A stretch of DNA of 9,104 nt from a bacterium (lineage in GTDB: Bacteria; Patescibacteriota; Minisyncoccia; UBA6257; 02-FULL-45-10c), in NCBI GenBank assembly GCA_021799965.1, contig JAJYZL010000017.1, positions 1 to 9,104 of the forward strand, given 5' to 3'. The notes below the pieces were generated by a model. It saw only the letters and a list, made by a program, of their open reading frames with translations, was not told where the DNA came from and made no database searches. This document shows positions 6,038 to 9,104 of this stretch, piece by piece. The translations under genes and the position numbers were made by a program. Position 1 is the first letter of the stretch. Each line of letters starts with the position of its first letter.

Positions 6038-6073
6038 TAAATTAGAAATCTTAACAACTTATATGGAGGTGTT

Positions 6074-6805
6074 ATGACACCGCGATACGCAGTGGTATTC
6101 GACTTTGACGGCACACTCACGCCAAAACATTATGTCTCCCTGTTCAATATAGTCGAGAAAGGCGTGCTTTCTGAAAAATATTTGCAGGAAACCGCAACTC
6201 TTCGTAATAAATATATGCCAAAAGCTATGAATGGCATCATTACGCACGAAGAGGAAATGGCATGGCTGGAAGAAAATATAAATATTTTCATAAAAGCCAA
6301 AACAACCATAAATCAAATAAAATACGCATTAAAAGATGTCAGACTCAGAAGCAACGTCGTAGACTGCATGCTCTTGTTAAAATATAAGTGCGTTCCTACG
6401 GCTGTGATCTCATACGGGGTCAAACAGTTCATAGAAATAGTGCTTCAAAATAACCATGCGCTAAAACTGGTAGATTCAATTTACGCCACCCAGCTGGAAA
6501 TAGATGAAAAAACCGGATTAGTACTCGGCTACAAACCGGAAACTATTCTTTTGCCCAGACAAAAAGGTCTGGCTTCTACGCACTTCGCCAAATCAGCCAC
6601 GGTGCGGGAAAATAATGTGCTGGCAGTCGGCGATTCATTAGTTGATTCTCTGCTTGGCAGCTCCAAGGAAAACCGCTTCGGAATAGCCGAAGATGAAATA
6701 CAGCTTAAAAGAATCCAGAACGTCATGGGAGAATGCGCAATCACTCAAGACTTTTCCCTGGTAATATCGTGGATCCTTAATAAAATAAACAAAACCCTCG
6801 CGTAA
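6074..6805 (+). CDS. HAD-superfamily phosphatase, possibly pyrimidine 5'-nucleotidase-like
   Basis: The 243-residue product has the HAD motifs in order. Motif I is VVFDFDGTLT (nucleophile D10, acid/base D12). Motif II is AVISYG with S113. A lysine in PRQKG (K164) may serve as motif III. Motif IV is LAVGDSLVDSLL (D187, D191). The helical cap between motifs I and II (about residues 17-105) is the C1 type. Its LRNKYMP, ITHEEEMAWLEE and QFIEIVLQNN blocks, with KPETILLPRQKG, recall the UMPH-1 pyrimidine 5'-nucleotidase group, but a phosphoserine-phosphatase-like enzyme is also possible; the substrate is not settled. Start: ATG 6074 sits behind a strong GGAGGT. The TAA stop (6803-6805) falls in the loop of the terminator hairpin. 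The gene is a single transcription unit. Confidence 0.85.
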   Translation: MTPRYAVVFDFDGTLTPKHYVSLFNIVEKGVLSEKYLQETATLRNKYMPKAMNGIITHEEEMAWLEENINIFIKAKTTINQIKYALKDVRLRSNVVDCMLLLKYKCVPTAVISYGVKQFIEIVLQNNHALKLVDSIYATQLEIDEKTGLVLGYKPETILLPRQKGLASTHFAKSATVRENNVLAVGDSLVDSLLGSSKENRFGIAEDEIQLKRIQNVMGECAITQDFSLVISWILNKINKTLA

Positions 6806-6818
6806 GCGGGGGTTTTTA
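6791..6818. terminator. Terminator overlapping the end of the HAD gene, probably bidirectional
   Basis: AAAACCCTCGC at 6791-6801 pairs with GCGGGGGTTTT at 6806-6816 (one T-G pair). The 4-base loop 6802-6805 contains the HAD stop codon. A T-run follows on +. On - the run GTTTATTTTATT could end the convergent response-regulator transcript. Confidence 0.85.
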
Positions 6819-6857
6819 TTCCTTCTGAGTGAGCAAATTCACTGCCGGTAAAACTGC

Positions 6858-7256
6858 CTAGACTTTCGGCGAAGGTTCTTTTTCCAAATGTTGCTTAACT
6901 TTTTCAATAACTTCAGAAATCGGATGCTGAACCTTTACGTAATAATCAATGGCTCCTAAAGTCAACGCTCGTTTTAAATCTTCGTCTTGGCCCAAATTAG
7001 ACAAAACGATCACTGGAATGGCCTTCAAATTATTTTTAATATCTTTTGAAACTTCTTCTAAAAAAGTAAAACCGTTCATCCTCGGCATCAATAAATCCAA
7101 CAAAACTAAATCTGGTCTTTCTGGTTTAGATCTCATAACGGCCAATCCCTCTTCTCCATCAGAAGCCGTATAAACCTCAAATCCCGCATTTTCAAATTCT
7201 TCTTTAAGAGTATCCGCGAGAACTTTTTCGTCCTCGACTATCAATATTTTTTTCAT
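6858..7256 (-). CDS. Stand-alone response-regulator receiver (CheY-like)
   Basis: The 132-residue product is a single REC domain. It opens KKILIVEDEKVLADTLKEEF with acidic residues E8 and D9. The phosphoacceptor is D54 in LVLLDLLMPRMNG, the switch Ser is S86 in PVIVLSNLGQ, and the conserved Lys is K108 in GAIDYYVKVQHP. It ends shortly after helix 5, with no DNA-binding or other output domain. Such proteins act by phosphorylation-dependent binding to a partner; no histidine kinase lies in the window. Bare receivers of the YYVKxxHPxxEVxxKV type are common in Patescibacteria, possibly with a role in pilus or surface regulation, but that is inference. There is no Shine-Dalgarno site. It lies 35 bases downstream of tRNA-His on the same strand and may be co-transcribed with it; a TATAAT at 7263-7268 without a good -35 is the only local promoter sign. 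Confidence 0.93.
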   Translation of the reverse strand: MKKILIVEDEKVLADTLKEEFENAGFEVYTASDGEEGLAVMRSKPERPDLVLLDLLMPRMNGFTFLEEVSKDIKNNLKAIPVIVLSNLGQDEDLKRALTLGAIDYYVKVQHPISEVIEKVKQHLEKEPSPKV

Positions 7257-7291
7257 ATATTAATTATACTATACACTGCCAATAAAAAGAG

Positions 7292-7363
7292 GGTGCCTGA
7301 CGGGAATCGAACCCGTGTCGCCGCTGCCACAGAGCGGAGTTCTACCATTGAACCACAGGCACC
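7292..7363 (-). tRNA. tRNA-His (anticodon GTG)
   Basis: Read on the - strand, acceptor GTGCCTG pairs with CAGGCAC. An extra 5' G (G-1, base 7363) faces discriminator C73 (base 7292), the identity mark of tRNA-His. The D stem is GTTC/GAAC. The anticodon stem CCGCT/AGCGG holds loop CTGTGGC with anticodon GTG. The T stem is ACGGG/CCCGT with loop TTCGATT. The 3' CCA is not encoded (CTC follows), so a CCA-adding enzyme is needed. Confidence 0.96.
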
Positions 7364-7385
7364 ATATGCACAACAGTGCTTTTCT

Positions 7386-7413
7386 ATAATACCAAAGAAA
7401 TTTATTTTTACAA
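7386..7413 (-). promoter_or_regulatory. Probable promoter of tRNA-His
   Basis: On the - strand TTGTAA (7408-7413) and TATTAT (7386-7391) are 16 bases apart. A start near 7379 gives a 15-20 base leader containing a small GCAC/GTGC hairpin. The -35 overlaps the T-rich tail of the terminator of the 95-aa gene. Confidence 0.55.
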
Positions 7414-7441
7414 ATAAAAGGCCCCCAAACTTTTGGGGGCC
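7408..7441 (-). terminator. Terminator of the 95-aa gene
   Basis: GGCCCCCA at 7420-7427 pairs with TGGGGGCC at 7434-7441, and the stem can extend into the A/T bases of the loop. Read on -, it is followed by TTTTATTTGTAAA. It lies about 35 bases past the stop of the 95-aa gene. Confidence 0.85.
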
Positions 7442-7475
7442 ACCGGCGATGCGCCGGATTTACCAAGGAAGTTGC

Positions 7476-7763
7476 TTACACGCGGACGTAGAACACTTTC
7501 GGGTTACGGCTGCGCTCAAGCACTCCGATCCCGTGAAGATCCACGCCGTAGTACTCGCTTATTTTCTTCACCATGCGCACGCTCACCTTCTTGCCCATCT
7601 TGGCCAGCATTGCGCACACCGCCTTCTGCTTGTCCTCGTAGCTGTAAGACGTAGGAAGCTTAGCGGGAAGGCCAAGTTTGGCGATAAGCGGGTTGAGCGA
7701 CGCTTCCTCTTTGCTGTTTGCGCCGAAGCACGAGCAGAGTGTCGACATGAACGTTTTTAACAT
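7476..7763 (-). CDS. Hypothetical small basic protein, 95 aa
   Basis: ATG (7761-7763) has GGAGG four bases upstream (7768-7772) and a near-consensus promoter, so the gene is very likely real. I do not recognise the 95-residue product. It opens MLKTFMSTLCSCFGANSKEE, a mildly hydrophobic, Cys-bearing start that is not a proper lipobox. A helical, Lys-rich body follows: YEDKQKAVCAMLAKMGKKV (42-60), then SVRMVKKISEYYGVDLHGIG (61-80). It ends in a basic strand, RNPKVFYVRV. The second half could be a small helix-turn-helix or nucleic-acid-binding fold, but I see no firm signature. An in-frame ATG at codon 6 is possible but lacks the well-spaced ribosome site. The coding sequence is clearly GC-richer than recA: one 60-base line (7561-7620) counts 33 G+C against 16 in 1441-1500. 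Confidence 0.78.
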   Translation of the reverse strand: MLKTFMSTLCSCFGANSKEEASLNPLIAKLGLPAKLPTSYSYEDKQKAVCAMLAKMGKKVSVRMVKKISEYYGVDLHGIGVLERSRNPKVFYVRV

Positions 7764-7812
7764 ATTTCCTCCATCTTCGATTTTAAACGTACATCAAAAC
7801 TAGGTGAATACT

Positions 7813-7841
7813 AATATAACCCATAATTGTGATTTTGTCAA
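7813..7841 (-). promoter_or_regulatory. Near-consensus promoter of the 95-aa gene
   Basis: On the - strand TTGACA (7836-7841), 17-base spacer, TATATT (7813-7818). It gives a leader of about 40 bases ending in GGAGG at 7768-7772. Confidence 0.85.
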
Positions 7842-7845
7842 TATC

Positions 7846-7884
7846 TCCTAAAAAGTAAAAGCCCCGGCTACTTGCCGGGGCTTT
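7846..7884 (-). terminator. Terminator overlapping the end of the 165-aa gene
   Basis: AAAGCCCCGGC at 7858-7868 pairs with GCCGGGGCTTT at 7874-7884. The stem edge and loop (7868-7873) hold the TAG stop of the gene (7868-7870). On - the T-rich tail TTTTACTTTTTAG follows. Confidence 0.9.
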
Positions 7885-8365
7885 GGGCTGCAAAAAATTC
7901 GAACAGCTGTTGAGCCGTCATATTTTTACAGTCCGGAAAGACACTTAAGAAAAAGGCGACGATGTGCCGCCCGGAGTTCCACGGAACTGGCTGTATCTCT
8001 GCTGATAGCCGTAACGGAAATCTTACGGCTTTGGCCAGAACTTCTCCCGCACAAGGATGCCACGTGTCACAGCAAGTATAATATTTCTTTTCCGGATAGT
8101 TGTATCCAAAAAATGAAATATTGTTTTTGCCGCAATAAGGACAAACTTGCAACGCAAGCTTTTCCGCCATACGATCCATGATCCATAGCAGGTGCATGTG
8201 CATCGCATTCAGCTTGGATCCGTTTCTCATGCTCTCGATCAGGAACTTTTGTTGGATCGACAGCCAGCCAAAATCTCTGAATATCAAGTCCTCCAAAGAT
8301 TTTCCGATCCTTTCTCCCGACTTAATAAAATACGGCTTCGTAGGAACATATTCGTTCTCAGGCAT
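7868..8365 (-). CDS. Cys-rich hypothetical protein with probable zinc site, 165 aa
   Basis: ATG 8363-8365 follows AGGAGG (8371-8376) at five bases, with a promoter upstream and a terminator at the end. I do not recognise the 165-residue product. The N-terminal third is helical (SLEDLIFRDFGWLSIQQKFL, 23-42, and the His/Met-rich LNAMHMHLLWIMDRM, 52-66). Next comes a probable zinc site: CPYCGKNN (C75, C78), then YYTCCDTWHPC (C98, C99, H103, C105), with an aromatic hairpin between (SFFGYNYPEKKYY). The C-terminal part has LRLSAEIQPVPWN and a helix ending QLFEFFAAQSPGK. The zinc-ribbon-like insert suggests nucleic-acid or protein binding, but no function can be assigned. A second ATG 5 bases upstream is out of frame. 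Single-gene unit. Confidence 0.8.
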   Translation of the reverse strand: MPENEYVPTKPYFIKSGERIGKSLEDLIFRDFGWLSIQQKFLIESMRNGSKLNAMHMHLLWIMDRMAEKLALQVCPYCGKNNISFFGYNYPEKKYYTCCDTWHPCAGEVLAKAVRFPLRLSAEIQPVPWNSGRHIVAFFLSVFPDCKNMTAQQLFEFFAAQSPGK

Positions 8366-8404
8366 TGCATCCTCCTATTAAAATCTCAAAATTGAACTGA
8401 CAAT

Positions 8405-8433
8405 ATAATATAACTTTTTATCAAAAAAGTCAA
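8405..8433 (-). promoter_or_regulatory. Promoter of the 165-aa gene
   Basis: On the - strand TTGACT (8428-8433), 17-base spacer, TATTAT (8405-8410). An overlapping TATATT two bases nearer gives a 15-base spacer. The leader of about 30 bases carries AGGAGG. Confidence 0.75.
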
Positions 8434-8445
8434 AATATTTAAACG

Positions 8446-8469
8446 AAAAACGCCGTTTTGCGGCGTTTT
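8446..8469 (-). terminator. Terminator after tRNA-Phe
   Basis: AAAACGCCG (8447-8455) pairs with CGGCGTTTT (8461-8469) around a TTTTG loop. On - a T-run follows the stem. It lies 7 bases past the tRNA 3' end and separates it from the promoter of the 165-aa gene. Confidence 0.85.
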
Positions 8470-8475
8470 CAAGTG

Positions 8476-8547
8476 TGCCTGGGGGGTGAATTGAACACCC
8501 GACGCCAGCCTCTTCAGGGCTGCGCTCTACCACTGAGCTACCCAGGC
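8476..8547 (-). tRNA. tRNA-Phe (anticodon GAA)
   Basis: On the - strand acceptor GCCTGGG pairs with CCCAGGC, discriminator A. The D stem is GCTC/GAGC. The anticodon stem CAGCC/GGCTG holds loop CTGAAGA with anticodon GAA. The T stem is GGGTG/CACCC with loop TTCAATT. CCA is not encoded (CAC follows). Confidence 0.97.
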
Positions 8548-8568
8548 ATTATTTAGTTTTACTGCTTA

Positions 8569-8596
8569 ATAATAACAAAATAGAAATATTTTTCAA
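8569..8596 (-). promoter_or_regulatory. Probable promoter of tRNA-Phe
   Basis: On the - strand TTGAAA (8591-8596) and TATTAT (8569-8574) are 16 bases apart. A start near 8562 would give a leader of about 15 bases before the tRNA. Confidence 0.6.
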
Positions 8597-8607
8597 TAAT
8601 AAATAAA

Positions 8608-8632
8608 AAAGCGGCTGATTAACAGCCGCTTT
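8608..8632 (-). terminator. Terminator of the two-helix membrane protein gene
   Basis: AAAGCGGCTG (8608-8617) pairs with CAGCCGCTTT (8623-8632) around a 5-base loop. On - the run TTTTTTATTT follows. It starts about 15 bases past the stop of the gene. Confidence 0.9.
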
Positions 8633-8647
8633 ATTTTTTAAAAACAT

Positions 8648-9028
8648 TTAGGATTTGTTAGTTTTTTTCAATCCGTGCGCTTTTACGTAAGCGTCGAATT
8701 TCTTGCGCCTTTCTATTTCGGCATCGCGATCTTCGATGTCTTGTTTTCGGCAGTACAGCCCGCCGCCAAGATGGGTCCAGCCATCTCGTTCATTCGGATC
8801 TTTTTTATCTTTCTGATCTTCCCCGAAAAATTCCTTCCGGATTCTCCGCATAGCCAAGCGGCCGAGGACCAAAAGAAAAAGCCCGACGCAAAGAAGCGTA
8901 GAAGCTAAATAAGGATGAAGCAGCAACACTCCTGTAAATACAGAAATTACGATGCTTATAGCCCCGACAGCCATCATCAAAAGGCCATAAATGAAAGCCT
9001 TTCTAGCTCTTTCAAATGCAGTAAACAT
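8648..9028 (-). CDS. Small two-helix membrane protein, hypothetical, 126 aa
   Basis: The chosen start is ATG 9026-9028, because AGGAGG (9035-9040) sits six bases upstream. A longer frame from 9052 would place that ribosome site inside the gene and is rejected. The 126-residue product has a short basic N-terminus (FTAFERARK) and two membrane helices, about 11-36 and 40-58, joined by a short HPY turn. A positively charged stop follows (RRIRKEFFGE), then a highly charged, probably cytoplasmic tail. The tail holds DGWTHLGGGLYCRKQDIEDR (82-101), with one Cys, and a coiled-coil-prone RDAEIERRKKFDAYVKAHG. By the positive-inside rule both ends face the cytoplasm. No family is recognised. It may be a membrane anchor or a partner of another small protein, but nothing in the sequence decides this. 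Confidence 0.8.
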   Translation of the reverse strand: MFTAFERARKAFIYGLLMMAVGAISIVISVFTGVLLLHPYLASTLLCVGLFLLVLGRLAMRRIRKEFFGEDQKDKKDPNERDGWTHLGGGLYCRKQDIEDRDAEIERRKKFDAYVKAHGLKKTNKS

Positions 9029-9034
9029 TTTTAT

Positions 9035-9040
9035 CCTCCT
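9035..9040 (-). promoter_or_regulatory. Ribosome binding site that fixes the start of the membrane protein
   Basis: AGGAGG on the - strand (CCTCCT on +), six bases before ATG 9026-9028. It favours a 126-residue product over the longer 134-residue frame. Confidence 0.85.
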
Positions 9041-9050
9041 AATAATTTTC

Positions 9051-9080
9051 AATATAAGACTAACAACGTTCTATACTCAA
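9051..9080 (-). promoter_or_regulatory. Probable promoter of the membrane protein gene
   Basis: On the - strand TTGAGT (9075-9080), 18-base spacer, TATATT (9051-9056). Less perfect than the neighbouring promoters, but placed correctly before AGGAGG. Confidence 0.55.
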
Positions 9081-9104
9081 ACCTAAACTTCGACAACAAA
9101 AAAG

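Noticed and set aside
5775..6077. 100-aa + strand frame over the zinc-ribbon gene
   Set aside because: It starts without a ribosome site, crosses the terminator and promoter, and disagrees with the well-signalled 54-aa frame.
6828..6842. AGTGA...TCACT inverted repeat between the HAD and receiver genes
   Set aside because: Five-base arms without symmetry beyond them; easily chance.
7367..7378. Small GCAC/GTGC hairpin just before tRNA-His
   Set aside because: Only four base pairs in the leader; too weak to call a regulatory element.
7293..7760. 155-aa + strand frame
   Set aside because: It runs through tRNA-His and the antisense of the 95-aa gene, which has a proper promoter and ribosome site; the frame is a GC-rich shadow.
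1..9104. Alternative genetic code, CRISPR array, insertion sequence or prophage
   Set aside because: No gene needs read-through of TGA, no regularly spaced repeats are seen, and no transposase, integrase or terminal repeats were found.

Overview
The window looks like a chromosomal segment of an uncultivated bacterium of the Patescibacteria / Candidate Phyla Radiation (Parcubacteria-like). The reasons are inference from several traits: AT-rich core genes, short proteins with little recognisable function, a bare response-regulator receiver, tRNAs without an encoded CCA end, core genes without Shine-Dalgarno sites, and the standard genetic code (TAA and TAG stops; no in-frame TGA needed).

Left part (1-1908), + strand: the last codons of an FtsK/SpoIIIE translocase, a RodZ-like membrane-anchored helix-turn-helix protein, a terminator, then recA with its own terminator. 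The order ftsK-rodZ-recA recalls the Firmicutes ftsK/spoIIIE-ymfM-pgsA-cinA-recA neighbourhood with the middle genes missing. A perfect palindrome at 1881-1908 can end transcription from both sides.

Middle (1936-4811), - strand: a compact four-gene unit read right to left: DUF456 membrane protein, PspC-domain protein, AttH/CrtC-type lipocalin-like protein and YvcK/GlmR (CofD-like). Gaps are 19, 8 and 68 bases. The likely theme is the cell envelope and its coupling to carbon or cell-wall precursor metabolism. Divergent to it is a 132-aa conserved-looking hypothetical protein (4894-5292).

Right part (5293-9104): separate small transcription units, most with a near-consensus TTGACx-17-TATAAT-type promoter, a strong GGAGG-type ribosome site and a GC-rich hairpin terminator. 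They are, in order: an unexplained ~330-nt GC-rich RNA gene (5331-5660) with promoter, terminator and several possible long-range helices but no ORF; a 54-aa zinc-ribbon protein; a HAD phosphatase; a stand-alone receiver (CheY-like); tRNA-His(GTG); a 95-aa basic hypothetical protein; a 165-aa Cys-rich hypothetical protein; tRNA-Phe(GAA); and a 126-aa two-helix membrane protein. The coding sequences of several of these are visibly richer in G+C than recA and the yvcK unit.

The strongest candidate for something undescribed is the RNA gene at 5331-5660. The second is the contrast between leader-poor, SD-less core genes on the left and the SD-rich, single-gene transcription units on the right. 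No mobile element, CRISPR array or integrase was seen.
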